64,000 bases of DNA from an uncultured Prevotellaceae bacterium (GCA_900315745.1 ONAG01000005.1:1-64000); one strand, 5' to 3'; counted from the stretch's first letter, positions 45,869-56,734 are shown. Numbers and translations: made by a program. Notes: generated from the sequence alone by a model not told the origin.

Positions 45869-46972
45869 TTAGGGGAGAAGGGGAAAGGACTCGTCTAATT
45901 CAGTGTGAGGGTTTTTCATTTGGTCGGCAGTGGGAAGTGCCGCTGTTGGTATGACTATTGCAATGGTTTTCATCCTTACATAGTCTTCAGAGAGGAACAT
46001 GAATCCGCGGTATGGGCCTTTCTTTCCCCAAGAGTTCTTGCAGATGTAGTATTTGCGCCCTTGCTTGTCGTGTGCCATGCCCACGATGGCCATGCAGTGG
46101 TCGTCAGTGGTCTTTTGGCTGTCGAAGTCCATCTGCCTGCGTCTCTGCGTCGCTTCGGTGCTCTTTCCATCCCACCTGCCCACGCCTTTTCTGAAGCTGA
46201 ATTTTGGTTCGGTTGCGTCTCCCTCCCAACATACGGGATGCCCCGTTGTGATGGCGCTGTCGATGTATGCCATCATGGAGTCGAGCGGAACATTGAGAAA
46301 ATCGTCCTGATAAAGGTTGTCGGGCACTTCAAGCACCACTTTTGAGCCAAAGGGATGATGGGTGAAACTTGTGATTCCCACGTATTCGCCAACCTGACAG
46401 ATGCTGTGTGCAAATTCTATCGGTGTGTATTGGCAACTGAGCATAAACACCCATTCTGGTGCGAATCCAAGATGCGTTTCAAGTTGTTGTGTGATGTCTT
46501 TGTCGAGCTTTTCTATTCCCGAGAGGTGTGCCTTATGGCTGTCGGCTGTTTGTTGCATTGCGCTCAGCAACGACTTGTAATCTACTTTGTCGGGCTGTCG
46601 GAATGAATTGTAGGGCATGGCTCCATAACGTTGTAGCAACTTAAGTGTCATGGTTGACATGCCACGCATGGTCATTTTATGACCATCTTTCTTTGCATAA
46701 CGCATTCTTGCCTGTTCTGCCAAGGCATGGCGACAAACGTAAACTGCCGAGAGATTCACGGAGTCACCCTGCATGAGGTGCTCTGACTCTATTGTTGCCA
46801 ACATGGCATAAATCCAACAAAAGTTGCTGTTGCCCTGTGACTTCACAGGAGTGGTCTTGAGCATCACATCAATATGGAAAGCCTCTGGTGGGGTATCACC
46901 ATCTTTGCCACCATGCTTGTAGCACTGAGTGAGGCATAGGGCTGTCAGAAGCAGAAAAAGGGCATTTCGCAT
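45869..46972 (-). CDS. C1 family papain-like cysteine peptidase, lipoprotein
   Basis: A 367-residue peptidase of the papain/bleomycin-hydrolase (PepC) type. The signal peptide ends LCLTQC, so Cys17 is a probable lipid anchor. The catalytic Cys52 lies in QGNSNFCWIYAML, the His in DDHCMAIVGMAHD and the Asn in YICKNSWGKKGPYRGF. It is probably exported to the periplasm or cell surface to break down peptides. Only 3 bp separate it from the S41 protease gene upstream. Confidence 0.88.
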   Translation of the reverse strand: MRNALFLLLTALCLTQCYKHGGKDGDTPPEAFHIDVMLKTTPVKSQGNSNFCWIYAMLATIESEHLMQGDSVNLSAVYVCRHALAEQARMRYAKKDGHKMTMRGMSTMTLKLLQRYGAMPYNSFRQPDKVDYKSLLSAMQQTADSHKAHLSGIEKLDKDITQQLETHLGFAPEWVFMLSCQYTPIEFAHSICQVGEYVGITSFTHHPFGSKVVLEVPDNLYQDDFLNVPLDSMMAYIDSAITTGHPVCWEGDATEPKFSFRKGVGRWDGKSTEATQRRRQMDFDSQKTTDDHCMAIVGMAHDKQGRKYYICKNSWGKKGPYRGFMFLSEDYVRMKTIAIVIPTAALPTADQMKNPHTELDESFPLLP

Positions 46973-46975
46973 GGA

Positions 46976-48541
46976 TTATTGGCTGAGCACTTCTATTCCT
47001 TTCTTGATGATGTCGTTGGTTTCGTTGAATACTTTATAATATTCATTCATGTCCCATAAGTCACGTGCTATCAATGCTTTAAGTTGGGTGCGAAGATAGG
47101 GTAGGGTGGTGTTCAACTCTTCGTCGTCCTTTGGCTTCAACTTGTCGGTTTCAGCCTTTTCAATTATTGAGTTGACAAGACTTGCAGGCACCTCGAAGTT
47201 GGTGTTGAAATCTTCAAAATCCTTGTATTTCTTCTTCAGTGCTTTTCTGTTTTCATCAATATATCTCATGTTGGCATTGATGATGTAGCTTTTTGCCGAC
47301 AATTGCCTATGGAACTTGGTGAACTTCACCGTGTCAAGGGGAACGAAGACATCGGGCATTATCCCACCACCACCATATACCACGCGCTTCTCACGCAAGG
47401 TCTGGAATTTCAGCGAATCGGCGAAATGGATGCTGTCGGCATTGGTCATCTCTCCATTTTTGAAACGTTTGTCCAGGTCGTTTGCATAGTCTTTCTTGTC
47501 GCCTTTTGTGTAGGGCTTCTGTATGCATCGTCCTGATGGCGTGTAATAGTGGGCGATGGTGAGGCGTATCATCGAACCGTCGTCAAATTCCACTGGGCGT
47601 TGCACGAGGCCCTTTCCGAATGAGCGGCGACCCACGATGGTGCCCCTGTCTTGGTCTTGGAATGCTCCTGCCGTGATTTCAGATGCCGAGGCGCTGTATT
47701 CGTTGACAAGCACCACTACCCTGCCATCGAAAGATTTCGAACCATCGGCATAGTAGTCGTGACGTGGCGTGCGACGTCCCTCGGTATAGACAATCATGTC
47801 GCCCTTGTCAAGGAACTCGTTGACTATCCTCACGGCAGACTGAAGGTATCCGCCGCCATTGTCTTCGAGGTCTATGATGAGGTCTTTCATGCCTTGTTCG
47901 CGCAGACGTTGCATCGCGCTCATGAATTCATCGTATGTGGTGGCTCCAAAATTGTCTATTCTGATGTAGCCTATTCCGGGACGTATCATGTATGAGGCGT
48001 CGAGGGAATAGACGGGTATCTTGTCGCGTACCACGGTGAACGGCAGCAGTTCCTTTATGCCTTGTCTCACGATTTTCAGGTTCACCTTCGTGCCTTTTGG
48101 TCCTCTCAGGCGGCTCATTATTTCCTCCCTCGACATCTTTACACCAGCGATGGCGGTGTCGTTCACCATTACGATGCGGTCGCCGGCGATGATGCCCACC
48201 TTCTGGGATGGACCATTTGAAATGGTCTGTATCACCACCAATGTGTCCTCCATCATGTTGAATTGCACGCCAATGCCCTCAAAACTGCCTTCGAGCGACT
48301 CGTTCATTGCCTTCACCTCCTTGGCGTTGGAATAGGTGGAGTGGGGGTCAAGTTTTTCAAGCATTCCGCGAATGCCGTCCTCAGCCATTTTTGCCTCGTC
48401 AACATCCTCCACATAGAGGTTGCTGATCGCCATCATTGCCATGTTCAACTTGTTGCGTGGTGTTGATGCGTTGAGCAGCAGTTGTGCTTGCATGCTGAGG
48501 CACGACAGTACTATTGCTATTGTGGTAAGTATTCTTTTCAT
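46976..48541 (-). CDS. S41 family carboxy-terminal processing protease
   Basis: A 521-residue periplasmic protease with a signal peptide (about 1-20), a PDZ domain ([37 protein letters not shown], about 95-180) and the C-terminal serine/lysine protease domain. The catalytic Ser lies in [12 protein letters not shown] and the Lys in [12 protein letters not shown]. CtpA-type enzymes trim or degrade envelope proteins. It overlaps parE by 4 bp, so expression is coupled to a topoisomerase gene. Confidence 0.92.
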   Translation of the reverse strand: MKRILTTIAIVLSCLSMQAQLLLNASTPRNKLNMAMMAISNLYVEDVDEAKMAEDGIRGMLEKLDPHSTYSNAKEVKAMNESLEGSFEGIGVQFNMMEDTLVVIQTISNGPSQKVGIIAGDRIVMVNDTAIAGVKMSREEIMSRLRGPKGTKVNLKIVRQGIKELLPFTVVRDKIPVYSLDASYMIRPGIGYIRIDNFGATTYDEFMSAMQRLREQGMKDLIIDLEDNGGGYLQSAVRIVNEFLDKGDMIVYTEGRRTPRHDYYADGSKSFDGRVVVLVNEYSASASEITAGAFQDQDRGTIVGRRSFGKGLVQRPVEFDDGSMIRLTIAHYYTPSGRCIQKPYTKGDKKDYANDLDKRFKNGEMTNADSIHFADSLKFQTLREKRVVYGGGGIMPDVFVPLDTVKFTKFHRQLSAKSYIINANMRYIDENRKALKKKYKDFEDFNTNFEVPASLVNSIIEKAETDKLKPKDDEELNTTLPYLRTQLKALIARDLWDMNEYYKVFNETNDIIKKGIEVLSQ

Positions 48542-50499
48542 GATGCTGTTTCTTCTTCGGGTATGTCTTCTTCTATGACGAGATTGTCGATTATGAAATT
48601 CTGTCTCTCCATCGTGTTCTTTCCCATGTAATATTCCAGGAGTTGTTGCACTTGGTCGTTTTTGTGCAATGTCACTTGCTCCAGTCTCATGTCTGGTCCG
48701 ATGAAATGCACAAACTCCTCAGGCGATATCTCTCCCAGTCCCTTGAAACGGGTGATTTCCGGGTCGGGTCCCAGGTCGTGTATTGCGCTGATGCGTTCTT
48801 CGTCGTTGTAGCAGTAGCGTGTGACATAGTCGCTTTTCTTTTCTCCTGGGGCACGTTTCTCATCGGCTTCGGCGATGATTTGCTTGTTCTTTATTTTTGT
48901 CCGCCTTGCCCTTACCCTGAACAGAGGTGTCTGCAACACATAGACATGTCCTTTCTTGATGAGGTCGGGGAAGAACTGCAAGAAGAATGTGATGATGAGC
49001 AGTCGTATGTGCATTCCGTCAACATCGGCATCGGTTGCCACAATCACCTTGTTGTAGCGCAGGGTGTCGAGTCCCTCTTCTATGTCGAGTGCAGCTTGCA
49101 AGAGGTTGAGCTCTTCGTTTTCATAGACCACTTTCTTTGTCAGCCCATAGCAGTTGAGTGGCTTTCCTCGCAGTGAGAACACTGCTTGTGTGTTCACATC
49201 CCTGCTCTTGGTGATGCTTCCGCTTGCAGAGTCACCTTCAGTGATGAATATGCAGCTTTCCTCCTTGCGGTTGTTTTTTGCATCGCTGTAATGGATGCGG
49301 CAGTCGCGGAGTTTCCTGTTGTGCAGGTTGGCTTTCTTCGCCCTTTCTCTTGCCAGTTTTGTCACGCCTGCCATTGCCTTGCGTTCTTTCTCGCTCTCTG
49401 CTATCTTCTGCAGCATGGTTTCTGCCACGTCGCTATGTTTGTGCAGGTAGTTGTCCACCTCTTGCTTGATGAAGTCGCCAACATACTTGTTCACCGACAC
49501 GCCATTGGGACTCATGGTCAGCGAACCAAGTTTGATTTTTGTCTGGCTCTCAAACATCGGCTCTTCGATGTTTACGGCGATGGCTGCCACCAGTCCGTTG
49601 CGGATGTCGCTGTATTCAAAGCCTTTCCCTGAGAATTCCTTTATTGTCTTGGCTATGTGCTCCTTGAAAGCACTTTGGTGTGTTCCTCCTTGTGTGGTAT
49701 GCTGTCCGTTCACGAAGGAGTGGTACTCTTCGCCGTATTGGTTGGTGTGTGTGAAGGCTATCTCGATGTCTTCCCCTTTCATGTGAATGATGGGGTAGAT
49801 GCCTGGCGTTGTCATGGTGTCGTTGAGCAAGTCTTCCAGTCCGTTGCGGCTGAGAATCCTCCTGCCATTGTACATTATCGTCAGTCCGGTGTTGAGATAG
49901 GTGTAGTTTCTCAACATGTTTTCCACTATCTCGTCATGGAAATGGTAGTTCTTGAACATCGTATTGTCGGGCTCAAACCAGATGTATGTTCCGTTTTCGT
50001 CTTCCGACTTCTTCGTTTCATCCGACTGCAGTTCACCTCTATTAAAAGTGGCTTTGCGCACCATGCCATCCCGATAAGACCTCACTTCAAATCGGGTGCT
50101 TAGGGCGTTGACGGCTTTCACGCCGACACCATTAAGACCCACGCTTTTCTTGAATGCCTTGGAGTCGTATTTTCCGCCAGTGTTGAGCACGCTGACGGCC
50201 TCGATAAGTTTTCCTTGTGGTATGCCACGGCCATAGTCGCGCACCCTCACTCGCAAGTTGTCTTCAATGTCTATTTCGATGCGTTTTCCCGCATTCATCT
50301 TGAATTCGTCGATGGAATTGTCGATTACCTCTTTGAGCAGGACGTAAATGCCATCTTCCGGCAGTGAGCCGTCACCCAGTCGGCCGATATACATTCCAGG
50401 CCTCGTGCGTATGTGCTCTATGCCTGTCAGTGTGCGTATGTTTTCGTCTGTATATTCTACTTGTTCTGTGTTTGTTGTGAATAGTTGGTCTTCTTGCAT
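48538..50499 (-). CDS. parE: DNA topoisomerase IV subunit B
   Basis: A 653-residue type IIA topoisomerase ATPase subunit that decatenates chromosomes with ParC. The GHKL ATPase site shows [19 protein letters not shown] and the YGRGIP loop, and the [17 protein letters not shown] segment is typical of ParE rather than GyrB. The TOPRIM domain has TEGDSASGS, and the metal site [12 protein letters not shown]. parC is not in the window. I favour ParE over GyrB because GyrB of this group is shorter or longer in a different pattern and begins differently. Confidence 0.88.
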   Translation of the reverse strand: MQEDQLFTTNTEQVEYTDENIRTLTGIEHIRTRPGMYIGRLGDGSLPEDGIYVLLKEVIDNSIDEFKMNAGKRIEIDIEDNLRVRVRDYGRGIPQGKLIEAVSVLNTGGKYDSKAFKKSVGLNGVGVKAVNALSTRFEVRSYRDGMVRKATFNRGELQSDETKKSEDENGTYIWFEPDNTMFKNYHFHDEIVENMLRNYTYLNTGLTIMYNGRRILSRNGLEDLLNDTMTTPGIYPIIHMKGEDIEIAFTHTNQYGEEYHSFVNGQHTTQGGTHQSAFKEHIAKTIKEFSGKGFEYSDIRNGLVAAIAVNIEEPMFESQTKIKLGSLTMSPNGVSVNKYVGDFIKQEVDNYLHKHSDVAETMLQKIAESEKERKAMAGVTKLARERAKKANLHNRKLRDCRIHYSDAKNNRKEESCIFITEGDSASGSITKSRDVNTQAVFSLRGKPLNCYGLTKKVVYENEELNLLQAALDIEEGLDTLRYNKVIVATDADVDGMHIRLLIITFFLQFFPDLIKKGHVYVLQTPLFRVRARRTKIKNKQIIAEADEKRAPGEKKSDYVTRYCYNDEERISAIHDLGPDPEITRFKGLGEISPEEFVHFIGPDMRLEQVTLHKNDQVQQLLEYYMGKNTMERQNFIIDNLVIEEDIPEEETAS

Positions 50500-50560
50500 G
50501 TATTGTTGCTTTTTCAGAAGTTGTTTTAATGTGTGCGTCCTGACAGTGGCAGGTAGCTTA

Positions 50561-51712
50561 TTACTTTATAGTCTTCTTGTAGCAGCGGCGCCGCTTGTGG
50601 AGTTCTGTTTTCAGTTCTCCCCATTGGCTTTGCACGTTTGTGTTGGTTTCCATCTCCACATTTGTCTCGCCCCATTCAAATCCGTATGCGGAATAGCGTG
50701 GGATGAGGTCGGAGAAGAGCAATGCGTTGGCACCCTTGTTGCGGTATTCTGGGAGCACGCCGACAAGATATAGGTCCACGATATTGGTCTTGTGCCATTT
50801 GATGGCTCTGAGCAGGTGCCACCAGCCGAAGGGCCACAGCCGTCCGCGCCAGCATTTTTGCAGTGCCTTGGTGAGCGACGGCAGGGTGAGTCCCACACCC
50901 ACCACCTTGTGCGGCTCGATGTTCCAGTCCTCTATCACCGTGAAGAGGTTCAGGTCTGCCATCGGCATGTAGGTGTTCACGTATTGGTCCACCTGGCGCT
51001 CGGTGAGTTCCGAGAAGGAATAGAGGTCTTTGAAGCATTCATTGATGACCTTGAAGACTTCTTGTCCGTAGCCTCCCTCAAAGACTTCCTTGCGGGTGAG
51101 CTTTTTCACGTGCAGGTTGTACCGGCGCTCTATCATGCTTGCTATCTTGGCATATCTCTCGGGAACCTCTTTCGGCACGAACAACTTGAATTCCACGTAG
51201 TCATTGTCTTTCTCGAAGCCACCCATCTTTTCGATATGCTCTGGATAGTATGGGTAGTTGTATATGGTTGCCAATGTGCCGAGCTGGTCGAATCCCCAGA
51301 TGAGCATGCCTTCCGGATCCATGTCGGTGAATCCCAATGGTCCTACTATTTCGGTCATGCCCTTGCTTTTGCCATACTCTTCCACGGCTTTTATAAGGGC
51401 GGTGGACACTTCGATGTCGTCGATGAAGTCAATCCATCCGAATCTCACCACTTTGCGATTCCACTTGTTGTTTGCCTTATGGTTGATGATGGCAGCTACA
51501 CGACCCACGATGCGATTGTCCTTGTAAGCCAGATAATATTCTGCCTCACAGAACTCGAATGCGGCATTCTTGTCCTTGCTCAGCGTGGCCCAGTCGTCGC
51601 TGAAGAGGACAGGGGCATCGTATTTGTTGCCTTTATAGAGGTCGTAATGATATTCGATGAATCGCTTTAGGTCTTTGCGTGTCTCTACTTTTTTTATCGC
51701 AATTGCAGACAT
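50561..51712 (-). CDS. GNAT-like protein of unknown function
   Basis: About 383 residues from [18 protein letters not shown] (51712). The promoter at 51744-51775 lies inside the longer open frame that would start at 51796, which decides the start. The N-terminal half has an acetyltransferase-like pattern ([20 protein letters not shown]) and the second half the segment [20 protein letters not shown], like the acetyl-CoA binding loop QGxxxG/A of GNAT enzymes. Families of this length are common in Bacteroidales as uncharacterised proteins. The substrate is unknown. Confidence 0.65.
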   Translation of the reverse strand: MSAIAIKKVETRKDLKRFIEYHYDLYKGNKYDAPVLFSDDWATLSKDKNAAFEFCEAEYYLAYKDNRIVGRVAAIINHKANNKWNRKVVRFGWIDFIDDIEVSTALIKAVEEYGKSKGMTEIVGPLGFTDMDPEGMLIWGFDQLGTLATIYNYPYYPEHIEKMGGFEKDNDYVEFKLFVPKEVPERYAKIASMIERRYNLHVKKLTRKEVFEGGYGQEVFKVINECFKDLYSFSELTERQVDQYVNTYMPMADLNLFTVIEDWNIEPHKVVGVGLTLPSLTKALQKCWRGRLWPFGWWHLLRAIKWHKTNIVDLYLVGVLPEYRNKGANALLFSDLIPRYSAYGFEWGETNVEMETNTNVQSQWGELKTELHKRRRCYKKTIK

Positions 51713-51743
51713 GTAAAAAATTATTAGTGAACTATGTAACTTG

Positions 51744-51775
51744 CAAAGGTAAGCATATTTGGCTATTTTGCCAAA
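51744..51775 (-). promoter_or_regulatory. Bacteroidetes promoter for the GNAT-like gene
   Basis: On the minus strand TTTG (complement of 51772-51775), 20 bp and TACCTTTG (complement of 51744-51751). The -7 element ends 31 bp before the start at 51712. Confidence 0.7.
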
Positions 51776-51782
51776 TTTTCCT

Positions 51783-53012
51783 TTATTTTTTATCACATAC
51801 GAAAATGATGTGGGTGTTGTCGGCGGTGGTGGTGGCGAAAAGGTAGCATTTTCCTCCGTCTGCCATTTTCAGCCGCTGTCTCAGTTGTGCTGCCGTCAGG
51901 GGGAAATTCCTCACGGTGATGTTGGCTTGTCTTATGTCTTGGAGATTGGTGCGCAGTAGTCGTTTGTTCATCGTCGTTGTTTTGATGATGTGCATTGTCC
52001 GCCCGGGGAAGTCTTGTTTGTGAGAGTTTGAGATGAACAAGTGACTGTTTGGCGAGATGGCTTTGATTTTGTATTTTCTTGCAAGGGTGGAGAAGCACCC
52101 TCCTTTCATGATGGCGGCATTTGGTTCGTAGAGCCATGTTGCACTCATGGCTTCGTCGGTGGAGGATATTGTCGGCGTAGGTGTCGCCGAATGCTCGTTT
52201 TCTTCGTCGGTGATGAAGGTTCCGTTGTCGTTGACGCAGAAGAGTCTCGCCGATTCGTTGGTTTGCTGTGCCGACAGCACAACGAGCAGTTCTTTGCACT
52301 CGTTGGCTGTGGCGAAGATGTGTATTTCTTTTACGGTATTTGGTGCTTTGTCGTTGATGATTCTCTTTGTCTCATGCCAGTCGAGCATGGGCGACAGTTT
52401 GAGCATTATGACATTGGCGGTGTTGAGCAACTGCGGCAACAATGGCAAGATGTCTGGCGTGCAGTCTTTTATGGCGAAAGTGCGCCCTCCATGGCTGTCG
52501 CGTCGTGCAGGGTCGATGAAAAGCAGTTGCAGGTGGGGCAGTTTCTCCAACAGTTTCATGCTGTCTCCCTCCCATATTTCCACTCCTTTGATATTCAAGG
52601 CTTTGAAATTGTTTCGTGCACATTCACATAGTTCGTGTTGTTGCTCCATGTATATGCTTCGGGTGAAAAGTGCTGAGAGGAAAGAGAAATCGACACCTAA
52701 TCCGCCGGTAAGGTCGGCAAAAGTCCTGTCGCCTGCATCCGTTTGTCCTTCATTCATCCATCTTTTGGCAACATCCACCTTGTATTGTGCTGCCTCCTCT
52801 GACGAGCATTGTTCCATGGCGAGATGGTGTGGATATATGATGTCGTCACATCTCGCCCATGTTGGCAGTTTAGCGCTTGCCTTCTGCCATCCAGCTATTT
52901 GTTCGATGGCAATAGGCATTTCCACATCAGGGTGTTTTTTGGCTTGCAGTGCTAAGGAGCTGATGTTGTCGTTTCGATGTCCGAGGATGAACGCTTTGGT
53001 GGTGGACTTCAT
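51783..53012 (-). CDS. Class I SAM-dependent methyltransferase with THUMP-like domain
   Basis: A 409-residue protein. The Rossmann fold begins DLTGGLGVDFSFLSALF (motif I, AdoMet binding) and continues with the motif LLFIDPARRDSHGG (motif IV), which resembles RNA or DNA base methyltransferases. The C-terminus (about 330-409) is THUMP-like: NKRLLRTNLQDIRQANITVR and FPLTAAQLRQRL. RNA is the likely target, which is inference. It is a separate gene upstream of the GNAT-like gene. Confidence 0.78.
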   Translation of the reverse strand: MKSTTKAFILGHRNDNISSLALQAKKHPDVEMPIAIEQIAGWQKASAKLPTWARCDDIIYPHHLAMEQCSSEEAAQYKVDVAKRWMNEGQTDAGDRTFADLTGGLGVDFSFLSALFTRSIYMEQQHELCECARNNFKALNIKGVEIWEGDSMKLLEKLPHLQLLFIDPARRDSHGGRTFAIKDCTPDILPLLPQLLNTANVIMLKLSPMLDWHETKRIINDKAPNTVKEIHIFATANECKELLVVLSAQQTNESARLFCVNDNGTFITDEENEHSATPTPTISSTDEAMSATWLYEPNAAIMKGGCFSTLARKYKIKAISPNSHLFISNSHKQDFPGRTMHIIKTTTMNKRLLRTNLQDIRQANITVRNFPLTAAQLRQRLKMADGGKCYLFATTTADNTHIIFVCDKK

Positions 53013-53078
53013 GATGTGGGACGGCTACAATCAATAGCCCCCTCCGTATTTTGGAGGGGGCGTCATGGTCGTTGTATT

Positions 53079-53660
53079 TTAGAATTTTACTTTTGGAGCT
53101 TTTTGCGCTTCAGCATCTGCTGCGAACTTCTCCATTGTCCTGAATCCGAATATTCCCGCGAAGATGTTGTTTGGGAATTTTCTTATCTGACGGTTGTAGG
53201 TTGTCACTTTCTCATTGAACTTGTTTCTTGCCTCATTGATGCGGTTTTCTGTTCCTTCGAGTTGCTTTTGCAGGTCGAGGAAGTTCTCGTTGGCTTTCAG
53301 GTCAGGATAGTTCTCTGATACAGCGATGAGTTTTCCTAATGCCGAGCCGAGTTCTCCCTGTGCCTTTTGGTATTGCTGCAACTGCTCTGGTGTGCAGTTG
53401 CTTGGGTCGATTGTGATTGACGTTGCCTTTGCACGAGCCTCCACCACTTCTTTCAGGGTGTTCTCCTCATGTTGTGCATAGCCCTTGACGGTTTCCACTA
53501 AGTTGTCGATGAGGTCGTATCTGCGTTGATAAGCCGACTGTACATCTGCGGCAGCCTGAGTGGCTTCCTCTTGGACTCCAATCATGCCATTGTAGGCAGA
53601 AATACCCCATAATACTGCCACCGCAACGATGGCAAGAATGGTCATTGTACTTTTTTTCAT
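53079..53660 (-). CDS. lemA: LemA family protein (copy 2)
   Basis: A 193-residue LemA protein with one N-terminal helix (MTILAIVAVAVLWGISAYNG) and the domain hallmarks EEATQAAADVQSAYQRRYDL, AIDNLVETVKGYA-type region (IDNLVETVKGYAQHEENT), GSALGKLIAVSENYPDLKAN, ENRINEARNKFNEKVTTYNR, IFGFRTMEKFAADAEAQ. It is immediately downstream of the TPM gene in the same direction, the common LemA-TPM pair. Confidence 0.88.
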   Translation of the reverse strand: MKKSTMTILAIVAVAVLWGISAYNGMIGVQEEATQAAADVQSAYQRRYDLIDNLVETVKGYAQHEENTLKEVVEARAKATSITIDPSNCTPEQLQQYQKAQGELGSALGKLIAVSENYPDLKANENFLDLQKQLEGTENRINEARNKFNEKVTTYNRQIRKFPNNIFAGIFGFRTMEKFAADAEAQKAPKVKF

Positions 53661-53706
53661 GATGTTTCTCTATTTTATTAGTGATTGATTGTTTGCTTGC
53701 ATGATG

Positions 53707-54549
53707 TCACCAGCCGCCACCGGCACCGCCGCCGCCAAACGAACCGCCGCCGTAGCTGCCGCCACTAAAACCGCCACCGCTGCTTCTGCCGAATCCACCG
53801 CCGCCGATATAGATGTTGCCACCGCTATATCCGCTGCCGCCACTATACCCGCTGCCTCCGGTGAAGCCTTTGCCTCCATGGTGCTTCCAAAGGTAAATGA
53901 TGATTCCTATGATGATTAGGAACAATATCACGTCGCCGAAAGTGATTTCGTCTCCATTGGCGGAATGTGTGGTGGATGGTGGCAGTTCGCCGTTCTTCAA
54001 CTGTGAGTAGATGGCAAAACAGGTCTGCACTACCGCCATGTCGGGATTGTTGGCGCGCATGTATGGCTGGATGAAGTTCCTGCCTATCTTGGCGCATGTT
54101 AAGTCTGGCAGATATGCTTCGAGTCCCTTTCCGGGTGCTATGAAGTATTGGTGGTCTTCCACAGCTATCACTATCACGAGACCGGTGCGTGTGTCTTTGT
54201 ATCCTATTCCATAGTTGTTGCCCACGTCTTGTGCCATTCTGAAGGCATCGCCGTTTTTCACGTGGTTTACGATGATGAATGCCGACTGCACGTCCAGTTC
54301 GCTGTTGAGCTTGCTTAGATAGTAGTTGGCTGTGTCTCTGTATTCAGTGCTAAGAATACCGTCAGGGTCGCTGACGAATTGTGTGGAATCTTGGAGAAAA
54401 GCAAGGTTGATGTGCTCGGCATCCCAAATTGGAGAGCCGTCTTCGGCTTTTCCCAAATCGGCAGCCCAAGCCATCATGCCGACAGCCATCATGGCTGTCA
54501 GCCATAGAAAGCGAAGCGTTCTAATGCTTGTCTGGGTTTTGGCGGTCAT
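53707..54549 (-). CDS. TPM domain protein (YgcG type) with Gly-rich C-terminus
   Basis: A 280-residue protein with a signal peptide (about 12-30), a TPM domain (about 55-190: FVSDPDGILSTEYRDTANYYL, read as two parts; GIGYKDTRTGLVIVIAVED, FIAPGKGLEAYLPD), one transmembrane helix (VILFLIIIGIIIYLWKHH) and a Gly/Ser/Tyr-rich tail of about 55 residues. TPM proteins are implicated in photosystem repair in chloroplasts, otherwise unknown. It is upstream of lemA on the same strand. Confidence 0.85.
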   Translation of the reverse strand: MTAKTQTSIRTLRFLWLTAMMAVGMMAWAADLGKAEDGSPIWDAEHINLAFLQDSTQFVSDPDGILSTEYRDTANYYLSKLNSELDVQSAFIIVNHVKNGDAFRMAQDVGNNYGIGYKDTRTGLVIVIAVEDHQYFIAPGKGLEAYLPDLTCAKIGRNFIQPYMRANNPDMAVVQTCFAIYSQLKNGELPPSTTHSANGDEITFGDVILFLIIIGIIIYLWKHHGGKGFTGGSGYSGGSGYSGGNIYIGGGGFGRSSGGGFSGGSYGGGSFGGGGAGGGW

Positions 54550-54656
54550 GTTGTTGAAAATGCAAAAAGTGATGCAAATATATGCATATTTTGTGACAAA
54601 TGCAACTTTTTCCTAAAATATCGTGATAAGTTGATGTCAAAACTGTTTGTATCCCG

Positions 54657-55070
54657 TCATTGGAGCATGGCAAGAGCTTTGTTCTCTGCTTTTTCCATGA
54701 TTTGCCTCTCACCAGGTCCCTTGTCGTTTATGCCACATAAGTGAAGGATGCCATGTATGATGACACGATGCAGTTCGTTGTCGTATTCTGTGCCTTGCTG
54801 TATGGCATTTGAGGCAACCGTGTCGAGTGAGATGACGATGTCGCCACTGATGGTGTCGCCTTCGGAATAATCGAATGTGATGATGTCGGTGTAGTAGTCG
54901 TGTCCCAGGTATTGGTTGTTGACGGCGAGTATGTTTTCGTCGTTAACGAACATATACCCTATGTCGCCCACAGTCTTGCCATAGGAGGCAGCCACGGCTT
55001 TTATCCATGATGTGGTGGCACGCTTTTTTATTTTTGGCATTTTCACGCCGTCTGCATTGTATGTAATCAT
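54657..55070 (-). CDS. ybeY: Endoribonuclease YbeY
   Basis: 137 residues from MITYNADGVKMPKIKKRA (55070); the 45 residues before it in the open frame show no homology. YbeY is a metal-dependent RNase for 16S rRNA 3' end maturation and ribosome quality control. The metal-binding HxxxH appears as HGILHLCGINDKG. Most bacteria have a third His a little further (HGxLHLLGYDH), which is an Asp/Lys here, a variant seen in other Bacteroidetes. The motif DIITFDYSEGDTISGDIVIS supports the family. Confidence 0.85.
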   Translation of the reverse strand: MITYNADGVKMPKIKKRATTSWIKAVAASYGKTVGDIGYMFVNDENILAVNNQYLGHDYYTDIITFDYSEGDTISGDIVISLDTVASNAIQQGTEYDNELHRVIIHGILHLCGINDKGPGERQIMEKAENKALAMLQ

Positions 55071-55138
55071 GAGTTTATGGTTGGTCGTTTTTTTATTGAT
55101 GGCTGTTTCTTGCTTGATGTTGATTGTTTCTTGTTTGG

Positions 55139-55576
55139 TTAGGGAAGATATGGGGTGATGTCTTTGCCGTTGAGGGCAAGAGTCCTCACCATCGACGAAC
55201 TGATGCATGCCAAGTCGGGTGATGCGAACAATATCACGGTCTCAAGTCCTGTGAGGAGCCGGTTGATGTCGGCTTGTTCGCGCTCATATTCAAAATCCTT
55301 TACATTACGCACACCTTTCACCACACATTGTGCTTCCTCTCGAATGGCAAAGTCAACAGTTAGACCTTCATAGCCCTTCACTTCCACCTTTGGGTTGTCG
55401 GCATAGAGTTTGGCAATGGTTTTTATTCGTTCTTCTGTTGGTGTGGAATATTTTTTGTTCTCGTTTATTCCCACCCCGATTACGATATGGTCGGTGATGG
55501 TCAATGCCCGTTTCACAATGTCGGCATGTCCTATTGTGAAGGGGTCGAAACTACCTACGAAGATGGCTTTTTTCAT
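55139..55576 (-). CDS. coaD: Pantetheine-phosphate adenylyltransferase
   Basis: A 145-residue coenzyme A biosynthesis enzyme, transferring AMP to 4'-phosphopantetheine. The nucleotidyltransferase motif is GSFDPFTIGHADIV (7-20; T/HxGH), followed by VKGVRNVKDFEYEREQADIN and the ISSSMVR loop (about 123-129). Sixty-eight bp separate it from ybeY. Confidence 0.95.
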   Translation of the reverse strand: MKKAIFVGSFDPFTIGHADIVKRALTITDHIVIGVGINENKKYSTPTEERIKTIAKLYADNPKVEVKGYEGLTVDFAIREEAQCVVKGVRNVKDFEYEREQADINRLLTGLETVILFASPDLACISSSMVRTLALNGKDITPYLP

Positions 55577-55625
55577 TTGCTATGATGGTGTTTGCATGTA
55601 TGGATATTGCGGTGTGTGGAATTGC

Positions 55626-56666
55626 TCATTGGTCTGCGAACAGGTCTTGTTGCATAGCTGTTCCACTGTATGGGTTGCGCCCCAAGTGCCGGTATGCCAG
55701 TTCGGTGACCATGCGTCCACGTTGTGTGCGTTTTATGAATCCCTCCATGATGAGGAATGGCTCATAGACTTCCTCCACGGTGCCGCTGTCCTCTCCGATG
55801 GCTGTCGCTATTGTGGAAATGCCCACTGGTCCGCCACGGAACTTGTCTATGATGGTTGTGAGAATCTTGTTGTCGATTTCGTCAAGACCATATTGGTCTA
55901 TGTTGAGGGCGGTGAGTGCTATCCGTGCGATGTCGGTGTTGATGGTTCCGTTGCCCCTTACTTGAGCGAAATCGCGCACACGTCTCAGCAGGGCGTTGGC
56001 AATACGTGGCGTTCCTCTGCTGCGTCGTGCTATTTCCACTGCTGCGTCGTGCATCATGGGGACTCCAAGGATGCCAGCCGACCGTTCCAGTATTTTTGTG
56101 ATTGTTGCAGGGTCGTAGTATTCCAGGTGCATGTTGATGCCGAATCGTGCCCGTAGGGGGGCGGTGAGCAGTCCGCTGCGTGTGGTGGCGCCCACAAGGG
56201 TGAAAGGGTTGAGGCTCAACTGTATGGAGCGTGCCGATGGACCCTTGTCTATCATGATGTCAATGCGGTAGTCTTCCATGGCAGAATACAGGTATTCCTC
56301 TACCACAGGGGATAGACGATGTATCTCGTCGATGAAAAGCACGTCGTTGGGTTCCAAGGATGTGAGTATTCCTGCCAGGTCGCCAGGCTTGTCGAGCACT
56401 GGTCCGCTGGTGAGCTTGAACCCTACTCCCAACTCATTGGCTATGATGTTGCTCAGCGTGGTTTTTCCAAGTCCTGGAGGTCCGTGCAGCAGTGTGTGGT
56501 CAAGTGGTTCGCCACGATATTTGGCAGCCTCCACAAACACCTGGAGGTTATCCACCACGCTCTGCTGACCACTGAAGTCGGAAAAGCGCAATGGTCGGAG
56601 AGCATTTTCGAAATCTTTTTCTGCCGTGCTTATCCGCTCTTTCCTTATGTCGAAGTTTTCATCCAT
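55626..56666 (-). CDS. ruvB: Holliday junction branch migration helicase RuvB
   Basis: A 346-residue AAA+ motor that drives branch migration with RuvA. Walker A is [17 protein letters not shown] (about 64-80), Walker [14 protein letters not shown], sensor 1 [19 protein letters not shown] and the C-terminal winged helix ([18 protein letters not shown], 18). ruvA is not adjacent. A promoter precedes it at 56735-56766. Confidence 0.96.
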   Translation of the reverse strand: MDENFDIRKERISTAEKDFENALRPLRFSDFSGQQSVVDNLQVFVEAAKYRGEPLDHTLLHGPPGLGKTTLSNIIANELGVGFKLTSGPVLDKPGDLAGILTSLEPNDVLFIDEIHRLSPVVEEYLYSAMEDYRIDIMIDKGPSARSIQLSLNPFTLVGATTRSGLLTAPLRARFGINMHLEYYDPATITKILERSAGILGVPMMHDAAVEIARRSRGTPRIANALLRRVRDFAQVRGNGTINTDIARIALTALNIDQYGLDEIDNKILTTIIDKFRGGPVGISTIATAIGEDSGTVEEVYEPFLIMEGFIKRTQRGRMVTELAYRHLGRNPYSGTAMQQDLFADQ

Positions 56667-56734
56667 TATTGTTTCTGCAATTATTTATCTCTGCAATATT
56701 TTTATTCTTCCTATATTGTTCAGAGAACTGCGAA

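Noticed and set aside
51713..51796. Longer N-terminus for the GNAT-like protein
   Set aside because: A full Bacteroidetes promoter (51744-51775) falls inside the extension.
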